A DNA stretch of 64,000 bases from CALJFL01 sp039964455 (GCA_039964455.1 JBDVXK010000013.1:372001-436000), one strand, 5' to 3'; positions 41,192 to 50,681 are shown, numbered from the stretch's first letter. A program made the numbers and translations. Notes: generated by a model from the letters alone, not told the origin.

Positions 41192-43024
41192 TTACTCCAC
41201 AGTCACTGATTTCGCCAGGTTGCGTGGTTTGTCTACGTCCGTCCCTTTCTGCTGTGCCACATGATAGGACAACAACTGTAGAGCGACCGTGTAGATAACC
41301 GGCTTCAATACCTCCTCACAATGAGGCATGGGCAACACTTTCACCCGCGGTTCGTCGGCAAACCCGGCATCCGCATCGGCAAATACATACAGTTCGCCAC
41401 CACGTGAGCGCACCTCTTCCAGGTTGGATTTCAGTTTCTCCAGCAGATCGTCCCCAGGGGCTACTGCTACCACCGGCATGTCTGCGTCAACCAGCGCCAG
41501 CGGTCCATGCTTGAGCTCACCCGCCGGATAAGCTTCGGCGTGAATATAGGAAATTTCTTTCAGCTTCAATGCACCTTCCATGGCAATTGGATAGTGGATG
41601 CCACGACCCAGGAAAAGTGCGTGGTGTTTCTGGATAAAGTGTTCCGACATCCGCTCGATCGCAGGATCCAGCTGCAGGGTGTTGTCGACCAGCGCCGGCA
41701 GCTTCCGCAATGCCTCAAGGATTTTCTGCTCATCCGCAGGTGCCAGAGCGGCGCGCCGTCCCAACACCGTGGTCAACATCAGCATGGCAACAAGCTGGGT
41801 CGTAAACGCCTTGGTCGAGGCGACGCCAATTTCGGCACCGGCCTGGGTCAGGAATGCCAAATCACACTCGCGCACCAATGAGCTGTTATCGACATTGGCG
41901 ACGACCAGACTGGCAATGAAATCATTCGCATCGGCATTGCGCAGCGCCGCCAGGGTATCGGCAGTTTCACCGGACTGGGAAATGGTTACCAACAAGGTGT
42001 CGGCATGTTGAACGCGTTTGCGATAGCGAAACTCCGACGCGACTTCTACCTCACAGGGGATGCCCGCCAACTCTTCCAGCCAGTAGCGCGCCACCATACC
42101 GGCGTGAAAGCTGGTGCCACAAGCTACTATCTGCACCGCCTTGACCCTGTCAAAAATGACCGAAGCTGTATCACCAAACGCCTCATCGGGAATGGTCGAG
42201 CCGGGCGGCAGGCTGCCCAGCGTTGCCCGCAATGCTTGCGGTTGCTGGTAGATTTCCTTGAGCATGAAATGTTCATAGCCGCCCTTGTCGGCGACCTCCA
42301 CCGCCTCGGAAATCATGGTAATCGGACGCTGCACCGGGGCCCCTGCGCCATCGAAAACCTGCATGGCTGTAGAGGAAATAACCGTAATGTCACCTTCCTC
42401 CAGATAGATAAAACGGTCGGTGACCTGGCGCAGCGCCATCTGGTCGGAGGCCAGGAAGTTCTCGCCAATCCCCACTCCGATCACCAGTGGGCTACCCTCA
42501 CGGGCAGCAACGACCTCTTCCGGGTTTTCGGCATCCACAGCGGCCAGGGCATAGGCGCCCTCGAGTCGGGGCACGGTGTTTTGCATGGCCTGCAACAGGG
42601 TATTACCCTCCGCCAACTGCTGGTGCAACAGGTGGACGATGACCTCCGTGTCCGTCGCCGAGGAAAACTCATAACCCTGGGCGGACAACGCCTCGCGCAG
42701 TTCCTTGTGGTTTTCAATGATGCCGTTGTGTACCAGCGCCACACGATCAGCAGAGAGGTGCGGGTGGGCATTGGCTACTGAAGGCTCACCGTGTGTTGCC
42801 CAGCGGGTGTGGGCGATACCCGAGCAACCCAGTATCGGGTGCAGGGACTGGGCCTGCTCCAGTTCACTAACCCTGCCCAGTTGCTTGTGCAGCTGAAGGT
42901 TACTTTCATTGTCGACCAATGCCATGCCGGCGGAGTCATATCCGCGATACTCAAGGCGGCGCAGACCCTCCAGCAAAATCTCTGAAACTTCCCGACGGGC
43001 TGTTGCCGCTACAATGCCACACAT
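41192..43024 (-). CDS. glmS: Glucosamine-fructose-6-phosphate aminotransferase GlmS
   Basis: Makes glucosamine 6-phosphate from fructose 6-phosphate and glutamine, the entry to peptidoglycan and LPS amino sugars. From ATG 43024 the product has 610 residues. The start MCGIVAATARREVSEIL is required: after Met removal Cys is the glutaminase nucleophile. Also seen are the glutaminase motif HTRWATHGEPS, two SIS domains (VACGTSFHAGMVARYW; ISQSGETADTLAALR; GRGIHYPIAMEGALKLKE) and the end DKPRNLAKSVTVE. It follows glmU after two bases. Members of other groups regulate glmS by riboswitch or small RNA; I see no riboswitch, and glmU leaves no room for one. Confidence 0.97.
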   Translation of the reverse strand: MCGIVAATARREVSEILLEGLRRLEYRGYDSAGMALVDNESNLQLHKQLGRVSELEQAQSLHPILGCSGIAHTRWATHGEPSVANAHPHLSADRVALVHNGIIENHKELREALSAQGYEFSSATDTEVIVHLLHQQLAEGNTLLQAMQNTVPRLEGAYALAAVDAENPEEVVAAREGSPLVIGVGIGENFLASDQMALRQVTDRFIYLEEGDITVISSTAMQVFDGAGAPVQRPITMISEAVEVADKGGYEHFMLKEIYQQPQALRATLGSLPPGSTIPDEAFGDTASVIFDRVKAVQIVACGTSFHAGMVARYWLEELAGIPCEVEVASEFRYRKRVQHADTLLVTISQSGETADTLAALRNADANDFIASLVVANVDNSSLVRECDLAFLTQAGAEIGVASTKAFTTQLVAMLMLTTVLGRRAALAPADEQKILEALRKLPALVDNTLQLDPAIERMSEHFIQKHHALFLGRGIHYPIAMEGALKLKEISYIHAEAYPAGELKHGPLALVDADMPVVAVAPGDDLLEKLKSNLEEVRSRGGELYVFADADAGFADEPRVKVLPMPHCEEVLKPVIYTVALQLLSYHVAQQKGTDVDKPRNLAKSVTVE

Positions 43025-43026
43025 TG

Positions 43027-44400
43027 CTATTCGCCCCGCTCTTTTGACGACGTCGGGCGCACCCAACCACTGACATTGCGCTGCTTGCCTCGCCCAACCG
43101 CCAGCTCATCCTTACCAACCGGTTTGGTAATAGCGGAGCCTGCTGCCACAAAACCCTGTTCCGCTATTTCAATCGGGGCCACCAGCGTACTGTTGGAACC
43201 CACGAAACTTCCGCTGCCGATAACCGTCTGGTGTTTGTTCACCCCGTCGTAATTACAGGTGATCGTACCCGCACCAATATTCACTTCAGACCCCATGTCA
43301 CAGTCGCCAACATAAGACAGGTGATTAACCTTACTGCCAGCACCAATATTGGCCTTTTTTGTTTCAACGAAGTTGCCAATACGGGCACCTTTTGCCAGAA
43401 CGGTCCCTGTTCGCAGGCGGGCAAACGGGCCCACGGAGCAGCCCTCAGCCAACTGACAATCCTCCAGGTGGGACATGGCATGAACTACCGCACCAGCACC
43501 AACCGACACATTCTTTAGCACGCAGTTCGGGCCTATAGTGACGCCGTCCGCGAGACTCACGTCACCCTCAAACACGACACCCACATCAATCGACACATCA
43601 ACGCCACACTGCAGGGTTCCACGAATATCGATGCGCGAGATGTCTGCGACGTTAGTACCGTATCTTAGCAAGGCCTGCGCCTGCCGCTTCTGGTATTCGC
43701 GTTCCACCGTATTAAGCTGCACCCGGTCATTAACGCCCTGCACATCCATTTCAGCGACCGCCTCCACACTGGCAATAGACACGCCCTCTGTCACTGCCAG
43801 CGACAAAATATCTGGCAGGTAATATTCGCCCTGTTGGTTGTCATTACCCACGCGCGGCAGATAGGTGTTCAGCGCACTGGCAGGTGCTGCAAGCACACCG
43901 GTATTAATTTCATCGACCGCGCGCTGTTCGGCAGATGCGTCCTTGTCTTCTACTACGCACTGAATCGCCCCATCACTATCCCGCAGCACCCGGCCATAAC
44001 CGGCAGGGTCAGCTAGCCGTGCCGTTAACAGGGCCGGCCCGGATCCTGCCAGCTCGACCAATGCCTGCAGGCTATCTTCTTCGATGAGGGGAACGTCGCC
44101 ATACAGCACAAGTACCGTGCTATCGGGGTCAACTGCGGGCATGGCTTGCAGGACCGCGTGGCCGGTACCGAGACGTTCGGTCTGCTCAACCCATTGCAGA
44201 GGATACGCTGACAAGGCGGAGCGCACGGTGTCGGCGCCGTGACCGACAACCACATGTATTGCTCTGGGCTGCAGGCGCGATGCAGTATCCACAACATGCT
44301 GCAACAGCGGTCTGCCCGCCACCGGGTGTAACACCTTGGGTAAGCTGGAACGCATTCTGGTGCCTTGTCCGGCAGCGAGGATTATAACTTCGAGATTCAT
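43027..44400 (-). CDS. glmU: Bifunctional GlmU: N-acetylglucosamine-1-phosphate uridyltransferase/glucosamine-1-phosphate acetyltransferase
   Basis: Completes UDP-GlcNAc synthesis in two steps. The 457-residue protein has the N-terminal uridyltransferase start VIILAAGQGTRMRSSLPKVL and YGDVPLI, and a C-terminal left-handed beta-helix of hexapeptide repeats (from about 250; e.g. IGPNCVLKNVSVGAGAVV and IGAGTITCNYDGVNKHQT). The acetyl-CoA region near the end is intact. glmU-glmS is one unit on the minus strand, diverging from the TrmB-type regulator with a 121-base gap carrying palindromes. Confidence 0.97.
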   Translation of the reverse strand: MNLEVIILAAGQGTRMRSSLPKVLHPVAGRPLLQHVVDTASRLQPRAIHVVVGHGADTVRSALSAYPLQWVEQTERLGTGHAVLQAMPAVDPDSTVLVLYGDVPLIEEDSLQALVELAGSGPALLTARLADPAGYGRVLRDSDGAIQCVVEDKDASAEQRAVDEINTGVLAAPASALNTYLPRVGNDNQQGEYYLPDILSLAVTEGVSIASVEAVAEMDVQGVNDRVQLNTVEREYQKRQAQALLRYGTNVADISRIDIRGTLQCGVDVSIDVGVVFEGDVSLADGVTIGPNCVLKNVSVGAGAVVHAMSHLEDCQLAEGCSVGPFARLRTGTVLAKGARIGNFVETKKANIGAGSKVNHLSYVGDCDMGSEVNIGAGTITCNYDGVNKHQTVIGSGSFVGSNSTLVAPIEIAEQGFVAAGSAITKPVGKDELAVGRGKQRNVSGWVRPTSSKERGE

Positions 44401-44435
44401 CTGTGGTGGCTCCGAGCGTTGCTGAGACGCCCATG

Positions 44436-44454
44436 TGTCAATTGTTTTTTGACA
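44436..44454. promoter_or_regulatory. Inverted repeat in the glmU/regulator intergenic region
   Basis: TGTCAA at 44436-44441 and TTGACA at 44449-44454 with a seven-base T-rich spacer. The right arm doubles as a perfect -35 for the plus-strand regulator; CATATT 18 bases on (44473-44478) could be its -10. Such overlap is typical of an autoregulatory operator. Assignment is inference. Confidence 0.55.
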
Positions 44455-44505
44455 TTTATTGATTTGTTAGCGCATATTACAGCTACCTTTAGCCAACACA
44501 ACGCC

Positions 44506-44518
44506 ATTTGTCACAAAT
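44506..44518. promoter_or_regulatory. Perfect 13-base palindrome just before the TrmB-type regulator start
   Basis: ATTTGT-C-ACAAAT, perfectly symmetric about 44512, ending three bases before the ATG at 44522. There is no clear Shine-Dalgarno here, so the palindrome occupies the leader. Candidate operator. Confidence 0.5.
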
Positions 44519-44521
44519 AAA

Positions 44522-45271
44522 ATGACAACAAGTAAGAATGAAGCACTGGCCCAGTTGGGGCTGGATGCTCGGGAAATCGCGATCTACGAGGCCCTGCTCA
44601 GGCTGGGGCCTGCTTCCATACGTGATGTGGCCGCACAAGCCGGCATCAATCGCGGCACCGCCTATGAAACCCTGAAAAAACTCGCCGGCAAAGGCGTGGT
44701 CAGTTACTTCCCCAAGGGTCGGAGGCGGGTATTTCAGGCCGAGGATCCAGAGCGGTTATTGTCCCTTGGCGAAAGCAAACAGCAATCCCTGACCCAGGCG
44801 ATGGATCAGTTGCGGCGGGAAATCATTCCGACGCTGAAAATGTCTCAGACCGAGTTCAGCCCCGGTAATGTTCGATTTTATGAGGGTGATGATGGCGTAG
44901 AGCTGGTACTGCGCGATATTCTCGACACGGCCGGTCGGTCGCCGGACAGCGGCTATTCAGTGATTTCTACCAAAACGCTACGCGAACACCTGTATCGCCC
45001 CTTCCCCAACTTTACCCGGCAACGCATAGAGCGAAGCATCAATGTACGCGTGATCGCGGTGGGTGAAGGAGGTGACGATGCCGAGCTGGCGGAACGCAAA
45101 TGGCTGGCAGCGGATGACACAGCAGACGCCTCGTACATCGCTATTTATCCGCCGAAGGTTGCAATGATTACACTGGCCGACCAGAACTACCCGGTTGTTG
45201 TAATCATAGATTCTGCGGCGATTGCCTCTACCCAGCAAATTCTGTTCGACACCTTGTGGCGTTTTTTATAG
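44522..45271 (+). CDS. TrmB/HTH-type transcriptional regulator divergent from glmUS
   Basis: A 249-residue regulator. Residues about 10-75 form a TrmB-family winged helix (LGLDAREIAIYEALLRLG, then VAAQAGINRGTAYETLKKL, then the wing KGVVSYFPKGRRRVFQAED). A helical connector follows (about 80-110), then a C-terminal domain of about 140 residues that may be a ligand-binding or dimerisation domain. No name can be given. Its position head-to-head with glmU-glmS, with two palindromes in the shared 121 bases, makes a role in amino-sugar control the natural guess. A terminator separates it from atpC. Its start ATG overlaps no known gene, but no strong ribosome site is seen. Confidence 0.84.
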   Translation: MTTSKNEALAQLGLDAREIAIYEALLRLGPASIRDVAAQAGINRGTAYETLKKLAGKGVVSYFPKGRRRVFQAEDPERLLSLGESKQQSLTQAMDQLRREIIPTLKMSQTEFSPGNVRFYEGDDGVELVLRDILDTAGRSPDSGYSVISTKTLREHLYRPFPNFTRQRIERSINVRVIAVGEGGDDAELAERKWLAADDTADASYIAIYPPKVAMITLADQNYPVVVIIDSAAIASTQQILFDTLWRFL

Positions 45272-45287
45272 TACGTTTTTAATAGTA

Positions 45288-45315
45288 CAAACAAAAACCC
45301 CGGCAGTAGCCGGGG
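45288..45315 (-). terminator. Rho-independent terminator of the ATP synthase operon
   Basis: On the minus strand a perfect seven-pair stem (CCCCGGC with GCCGGGG; + strand 45298-45304 and 45309-45315) with a four-base loop is followed by TTTTTGTTTG. It starts 26 bases past the atpC stop. On the plus strand the hairpin lies 27 bases past the regulator stop but lacks a T-run. Confidence 0.92.
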
Positions 45316-45341
45316 TCTGAATACGCTTGAAGAAACAAACT

Positions 45342-45770
45342 TTAACCGCGACCGGCCCTGTTTCGCATCTTGCGCAAGGTGGCTAGCTGAGCTGCCGCTT
45401 CGGCAAGCTGTGAGGAAGCCCTTCCGTAGTCAAAGTCGCCCGTCTGGTTGGCCAAGGCTTGCTCGGCCTCTTTGCGCGCTTCTTCCGCCGCAGCTTCATC
45501 CACATCGCCAGCCCGTATTGCGGTGTCGGCCAGTATAGAAACTACGCCTGGCTGCACTTCAAGGAAACCACCGGACACATAGAACACTTCTTCATCGCCG
45601 CCCTGTGTCACCACGCGGATCGGCCCTGGAACCAGTGACGTTAGCAGCGGCGCGTGGCCATAGCTCACGCCCAGCTCGCCCTCACCACCGGTGGCTACCA
45701 GCATTTCCACCAACCCGGAAAAAATTTCTTCTTCCGCGCTGACGATATCGCAGTGAATTGTCATTGCCAT
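45342..45770 (-). CDS. atpC: ATP synthase epsilon subunit
   Basis: Central-stalk subunit that also inhibits ATP hydrolysis. The 142-residue product has the beta-sandwich start MAMTIHCDIVSAEEEIFSGL, GELGVSYGHAPLLTSLVPGP, and the C-terminal two-helix part (AAAEEARKEAEQAL...LATLRKMRNR). Last gene of the atp operon, 17 bases after atpD, ahead of a strong terminator. Confidence 0.97.
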   Translation of the reverse strand: MAMTIHCDIVSAEEEIFSGLVEMLVATGGEGELGVSYGHAPLLTSLVPGPIRVVTQGGDEEVFYVSGGFLEVQPGVVSILADTAIRAGDVDEAAAEEARKEAEQALANQTGDFDYGRASSQLAEAAAQLATLRKMRNRAGRG

Positions 45771-45787
45771 AATGTGGCCTCGCTCGC

Positions 45788-47185
45788 TTACAGAGTCTTG
45801 GCTTTCTCGACAGCTTCTTCCATGCTGCCAACCATATAGAACGCCTGCTCTGGCAGGTGGTCGTACTCGCCAGCAAGGATTCCTTTAAATCCTGCAATCG
45901 TATCCTTGAGCGATACATACTTGCCCGGTGAACCGGTGAAGATTTCCGCCACGTGGAAAGGCTGTGACAGGAATCGCTCAATCTTACGTGCGCGGTTTAC
46001 AGTCTGCTTGTCTTCTTCAGACAGCTCGTCCATACCCAGAATCGCGATGATGTCCTTGAGCTCCTTATAGCGCTGCAGTACAGACTGTACGCCACGGGCA
46101 GTATCATAGTGATCGGCACCAATGATCAGCGGATCCAGCTGACGCGAGGTAGAGTCCAGCGGGTCAACAGCAGGGTAAATACCCTTGGCAGCAATATCAC
46201 GGCTCAGTACAACGGTTGAATCAAGGTGAGCAAAGGTTGTTGCTGGCGATGGGTCAGTCAAGTCATCCGCCGGTACATACACCGCCTGGATAGAGGTAAT
46301 CGAACCCACTTTGGTAGAGGTGATACGCTCCTGTAACACACCCATTTCCTCAGCCAGTGTAGGCTGGTAACCCACCGCTGAAGGCATACGACCCAGCAGT
46401 GCCGATACTTCGGTTCCCGCCAGTGTGTAACGGTAGATATTGTCGACAAACAGCAGAACGTCACGGCCTTCGTCACGGAATTTCTCCGCCATGGTCAAAC
46501 CAGTCAAGGCCACACGCAGACGGTTGCCTGGGGGCTCATTCATCTGGCCGTAGACCATCGCCACTTTTGAGTTGCTGAAGTTCTCAACGTCAACGACCTT
46601 GGACTCCTGCATTTCGAAATAAAAGTCGTTACCCTCACGAGTACGCTCACCCACACCGGCAAAAACCGACAGGCCAGAGTGCTCGGTCGCGATGTTGTTA
46701 ATCAGTTCCATCATGTTAACGGTCTTGCCCACGCCAGCACCGCCGAACAGTCCAACTTTACCGCCCTTGGCGAACGGACACACAAGGTCAATTACCTTGA
46801 TGCCGGTTTCCAGCAATTCATCAGAGGCCGACAACTCTTCATACGTTGGCGCCTTACGGTGGATAGAAGCGCGCTCTTGCTCGCCAATAGGGCCACACTC
46901 ATCGATCGGGTTACCCAATACATCCATGATACGGCCCAGGGTCTCGACCCCAACCGGCACAGAAATTGGCGCACCAGTATTTTCAACCGACAGACCGCGG
47001 CTAACACCTTCTGAAGAACCCATGGCAATAGCGCGGACAACGCCGTCGCCCAGCTGCTGCTGCACTTCAAGTGTCAGTTCTTTCTCGGGTACTTTCAGGG
47101 CATCGTAGACCTGCGGTACGCTTTCACGCGGAAACTCCACGTCGATAACGGCACCGATAATTTGTACGATTCGTCCGCTGCTCAT
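45788..47185 (-). CDS. atpD: ATP synthase beta subunit
   Basis: Catalytic subunit of F1. The 465-residue product has the P-loop GGAGVGKTVNMMELI, the catalytic glutamate region GVGERTREGNDFYFEM, and GRMPSAVGYQPTLAEEMG. The N-terminal RIVQIIGAVIDVEFP is standard. Follows atpG by 38 bases. Confidence 0.98.
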   Translation of the reverse strand: MSSGRIVQIIGAVIDVEFPRESVPQVYDALKVPEKELTLEVQQQLGDGVVRAIAMGSSEGVSRGLSVENTGAPISVPVGVETLGRIMDVLGNPIDECGPIGEQERASIHRKAPTYEELSASDELLETGIKVIDLVCPFAKGGKVGLFGGAGVGKTVNMMELINNIATEHSGLSVFAGVGERTREGNDFYFEMQESKVVDVENFSNSKVAMVYGQMNEPPGNRLRVALTGLTMAEKFRDEGRDVLLFVDNIYRYTLAGTEVSALLGRMPSAVGYQPTLAEEMGVLQERITSTKVGSITSIQAVYVPADDLTDPSPATTFAHLDSTVVLSRDIAAKGIYPAVDPLDSTSRQLDPLIIGADHYDTARGVQSVLQRYKELKDIIAILGMDELSEEDKQTVNRARKIERFLSQPFHVAEIFTGSPGKYVSLKDTIAGFKGILAGEYDHLPEQAFYMVGSMEEAVEKAKTL

Positions 47186-47223
47186 GTTCGGATCCTCTAA
47201 TTCAAAATTTCTACAGACGCTGG

Positions 47224-48087
47224 CTAGCTAATCGCTGCCGCGCCACTAACAATCTCTGACAATTCCTGGGTGATCGCTGCCTGTCGTGCCTTGTTGTAAA
47301 TCAGCTGCAGGTCGTCGATCAAATCACCGGCGTTGTCAGTTGCATTCTTCATGGCCAGCATTCGCGCAGCCTGCTCACAAGCACCATTCTCCACAACCGC
47401 CTGATAAACCTGTGACTCGATATAACGTGTCAACAAGCCTTCCAGAAGCGCTTTGGCATCGGGCTCGTAAATATAGTCCCAGTGGTGTTTCATCTCCTCG
47501 GACTCTTCCGCCTCAAGAGGCAGCAATTGTTCAACGAGGGGGTCCTGGGTCATGGTATTTACAAACTGGTTACTGACCAGAAACAGGCGGTCGATCTTGC
47601 CTTCTTCGTAAGCGTCCAGCATCGCCTTAACGCCACCGATAAGATCGGCAATCGCCGGCTCTTCACCGAGGTCGCGAGCGGCAGCAATCACATTACCGCC
47701 GTAGCTGTTAAAAAACGCTGTGGCCTTGGCGCCAATCAGGCAAAGGTCGATATCAATGCCTTTGTCGTCCCATTCTTTCATCGACTTCACGGTGGTCTTG
47801 AACAGGTTGATGTTCAGGCCGCCGCACAAGCCACGGTCAGTAGAGACAACGATATAGCCGACCCGGCTGATCTCGCGCTTCTCCATGTACATGTGCTGAT
47901 ACTCAGGCGCGGCATTGGCAATATGGCCTACTACCGAGCGCATACGACGGGCGTAAGGCTTGCCCAGCTGCATACGATCCTGAGCCTTGCGCATCTTCGA
48001 CGCCGCAACCATTTCCATGGCGCTTGTGATCTTCTGAGTACTTTGAATACTCGAGATCTTTGTCCGAATTTCTTTACCGGCTGCCAT
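47224..48087 (-). CDS. atpG: ATP synthase gamma subunit
   Basis: Rotating shaft of F1, 287 residues. The N-terminal helix AAGKEIRTKISSIQSTQKIT, then MEMVAASKMRKAQDRM, and the C-terminal helix ending with ARQAAITQELSEIVSGAAA are the conserved coiled-coil ends. DRGLCGGLNINLFK is the family block in the middle. Starts six bases after atpA. Confidence 0.98.
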   Translation of the reverse strand: MAAGKEIRTKISSIQSTQKITSAMEMVAASKMRKAQDRMQLGKPYARRMRSVVGHIANAAPEYQHMYMEKREISRVGYIVVSTDRGLCGGLNINLFKTTVKSMKEWDDKGIDIDLCLIGAKATAFFNSYGGNVIAAARDLGEEPAIADLIGGVKAMLDAYEEGKIDRLFLVSNQFVNTMTQDPLVEQLLPLEAEESEEMKHHWDYIYEPDAKALLEGLLTRYIESQVYQAVVENGACEQAARMLAMKNATDNAGDLIDDLQLIYNKARQAAITQELSEIVSGAAAIS

Positions 48088-48093
48088 AACGGA

Positions 48094-49638
48094 TTACCAG
48101 GTTTGCGTTGACTTAAACTTCTCGATGGCGGACTTGAATGTCTCCAAGACCTCATCACTATAAGCGCCGCTTTCTACCAGACTGCTCATGTAATCGCCAT
48201 GCTCAGCCTGCATATAGGAAAGCAGTGCGTCTTCGAAGTCGCCAATTTTGTTGACGTCGACATCGGTGAGGAAGCCTTCGTTAGCGGCATACAACATCAC
48301 GCCCATCTCGGCGATAGACTTTGGCGAGTACTGCTTCTGCTTCATCAGCTCAGTTACACGCTCACCGTGGTCCAGCTGTGCCTTGGTGGCGTCGTCAAGA
48401 TCAGAGGCAAACTGCGAGAAAGCCGCAAGCTCGCGATACTGGGCCAAGGCGGTACGAACACCACCGGCCAGCTTGCTGATCAATTTGGTCTGCGCTGCAC
48501 CACCTACTCGCGATACCGAAATACCGGCGTTCATCGCAGGCCGGACACCGGCGTTAAACATGTCAGCTTCCAGGAAGATCTGACCATCGGTGATAGAAAT
48601 CACGTTGGTGGGTACAAATGCCGACACGTCACCCGCCTGTGTTTCAATGACAGGCAGCGCTGTAAGAGAACCGGTTTTGCCTTTCACTTCGCCGTTGGTG
48701 AAGTCCTCTACGTACTTGGCATTAACGCGCGCCGCACGCTCCAGCAAACGAGAGTGGAGATAGAAAACGTCACCGGGATACGCTTCACGACCCGGAGGAC
48801 GACGCAGCAACAGGGAAATCTGCCGGTAGGCCCAGGCCTGCTTGGTCAGATCATCATAAATAATCAGGGCGTCCTCACCGCGATCGCGGTAGTACTCACC
48901 CATGGAGCAACCGGCAAACGGAGCCAGGTACTGCATGGCAGCAGGATCCGAGGCGGTAGCAGCAACGATAATGGTGTGCTCCATCGCGCCGTGTTCTTCC
49001 AGCTTACGCACAACGGCCGCAACAGAAGATGCTTTCTGGCCAACGGCAACGTACACACACTTAATGCCGGAGCCTTTCTGGTTAATGATGGCGTCAACCG
49101 CGATAGCTGTTTTACCAATCTGGCGATCGCCAATGATCAGCTCACGCTGGCCCCGACCGATGGGTACCATAGCGTCAACCGCTTTCAGACCAATCTGAAC
49201 CGGTTGGTCAACTGACTGACGAGCAATAACGCCCGGTGCAACCTTCTCCAGTGGATCGGTTAAGGCGGCGTTGATTGGGCCCTTCCCGTCAATGGGTGTC
49301 CCCAGTGCATCGACAACGCGACCCTGCAGTTCAGGACCTACGGGTACTTCCAGAATTCTGCCGGTACAACGACAGCTCTGGCCTTCCGCCAGGCTCTTGT
49401 AGTCACCCAGGATTACCGCACCAACGGAGTCTCGCTCCAGGTTTAGCGCCATACCATAGATGCCGCCTTCAAATTCAATCATCTCGCCGTACATAACCTC
49501 GGCAAGACCGTGAATTCGAATAATACCGTCGGTAACCGATACCACGGTGCCTTCGTTGCGAGCTTCAGACGACACATCGAGCTGGTCGATGCGTGACTTG
49601 ATAATCTCGCTGATTTCAGATGGATTCAGTTGCTGCAT
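48094..49638 (-). CDS. atpA: ATP synthase alpha subunit
   Basis: Non-catalytic nucleotide-binding subunit of F1, 514 residues. P-loop GDRQIGKTAIAVDAI; N-terminal MQQLNPSEISEIIKSRIDQL that meets the delta subunit; LLLRRPPGREAYPGDVFYLH and SISRVGGAAQTK-type block near the C-terminal half (seen as SVSRVGGAAQTK). Starts 23 bases after atpH, with AGGATTGAGGAACAGAGC ahead of the ATG. Confidence 0.98.
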   Translation of the reverse strand: MQQLNPSEISEIIKSRIDQLDVSSEARNEGTVVSVTDGIIRIHGLAEVMYGEMIEFEGGIYGMALNLERDSVGAVILGDYKSLAEGQSCRCTGRILEVPVGPELQGRVVDALGTPIDGKGPINAALTDPLEKVAPGVIARQSVDQPVQIGLKAVDAMVPIGRGQRELIIGDRQIGKTAIAVDAIINQKGSGIKCVYVAVGQKASSVAAVVRKLEEHGAMEHTIIVAATASDPAAMQYLAPFAGCSMGEYYRDRGEDALIIYDDLTKQAWAYRQISLLLRRPPGREAYPGDVFYLHSRLLERAARVNAKYVEDFTNGEVKGKTGSLTALPVIETQAGDVSAFVPTNVISITDGQIFLEADMFNAGVRPAMNAGISVSRVGGAAQTKLISKLAGGVRTALAQYRELAAFSQFASDLDDATKAQLDHGERVTELMKQKQYSPKSIAEMGVMLYAANEGFLTDVDVNKIGDFEDALLSYMQAEHGDYMSSLVESGAYSDEVLETFKSAIEKFKSTQTW

Positions 49639-49661
49639 GCTCTGTTCCTCAATCCTAAATT

Positions 49662-50198
49662 CTAGGAGTTCAATGCTTCAGCAAGCTTGTTCAGCCTGCC
49701 GCGCACAGAGCCATCGATCACCAGATCTCCGGCTCGTATTAAAACGCCACCTAACAACTCTTTGTCGGTAGCGGTGCTGACCTTCACTTCGCGCTCGAGC
49801 TTTTTGCCCAGCACGTCTGCCAATTTTTCGGTTGTCGCATCACCAAGGTCAAAAGCAGAGACTACTTCCACATCTACTGACTTTTCTTGATTGGCTTTAA
49901 ACAATTCAAACTGGGAAGAAATTTCCGGCAGCAGGGCCAGGCGCTTATTGGCCGCCAGAATGCTTATAAAGTTTGTCGCTTCAGCGCCCAATGCATCACC
50001 GCAGACCTCGGCCATTGTTTGCGCCTGTTGCTCATCAGTCAGGGACGGGTTGTTGAGAACCGCGGCCATTCCTTCATCAGCAGCAACGGCTGCCGCCGTC
50101 GACAGTTGGTCTGACCACGCTGCAAGAGCACTATGCTCGCGCGCATACTCAAACGCGGCCTTGGCATAGGGGCGGGCTAGTGTGCTTAATTCAGCCAT
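49662..50198 (-). CDS. atpH: ATP synthase delta subunit
   Basis: Links the top of F1 to the peripheral stalk; 178 residues, helical throughout. The N-terminal ELSTLARPYAKAAFEYA is diagnostic, and the C-terminal GGVLIRAGDLVIDGSVRGRL is the conserved family end. Twelve bases after atpF. Confidence 0.97.
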   Translation of the reverse strand: MAELSTLARPYAKAAFEYAREHSALAAWSDQLSTAAAVAADEGMAAVLNNPSLTDEQQAQTMAEVCGDALGAEATNFISILAANKRLALLPEISSQFELFKANQEKSVDVEVVSAFDLGDATTEKLADVLGKKLEREVKVSTATDKELLGGVLIRAGDLVIDGSVRGRLNKLAEALNS

Positions 50199-50210
50199 AG
50201 CTACTCCGCC

Positions 50211-50681
50211 TTACAGCTCTGCTGCCAGCTTGTCGACCAGCTCGTTGTGAGCTTCCTGGTCAATCGCTGCACCCAGAACTTTTTCGGCACCGGCAAGAGA
50301 CAGGGCGGCAACCTGACCACGCAGTTGTTCGCGGGCACGGTTTGTTTCCTGCTCTATTTCTGCCTGAGCGGAAGCTTTGACACGATCGGCTTCGACAACC
50401 GCCACGTCCTTGGCTTCTTCAACCAACTGGTTGGCGCGCTTATTAGCAGAATCGATAATACCCGCAGCCTCTTCCTTGGCCTCTTTAAGCCGTTCAACGG
50501 CTTTTTCCTGCGCCAACTCAAGATCATGGCTGGCGCGATCCGCAGCGGCCAGGCCATCGGCTATTTTTTCTTCGCGCTCCTGCATTGCCGCAATAATCGG
50601 CGGCCATACGTACTTCATGCAAAAGACGACGAAGCCGACGAACGCAAGCATCTGTCCGATGAGCGTAAGATTAATATTCAC
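50211..50681 (-). CDS. atpF: ATP synthase b subunit
   Basis: Peripheral stalk of Fo, 156 residues and the E. coli length. One N-terminal membrane helix (about 5-25, LTLIGQMLAFVGFVVFC), the conserved MKYVWPPI just after it, then one long charged coiled coil (KIADGLAAADRASHDLELAQ onward) for dimerisation. Only one b gene is present, as usual in gammaproteobacteria. Confidence 0.97.
   Translation of the reverse strand: MNINLTLIGQMLAFVGFVVFCMKYVWPPIIAAMQEREEKIADGLAAADRASHDLELAQEKAVERLKEAKEEAAGIIDSANKRANQLVEEAKDVAVVEADRVKASAQAEIEQETNRAREQLRGQVAALSLAGAEKVLGAAIDQEAHNELVDKLAAEL

Noticed and set aside
42005..42781. 258-codon plus-strand frame opposite glmS
   Set aside because: Shadow of GlmS with no recognisable motif.
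48199..49215. 338-codon plus-strand frame opposite atpA
   Set aside because: Antisense shadow of a highly conserved gene; no family features.
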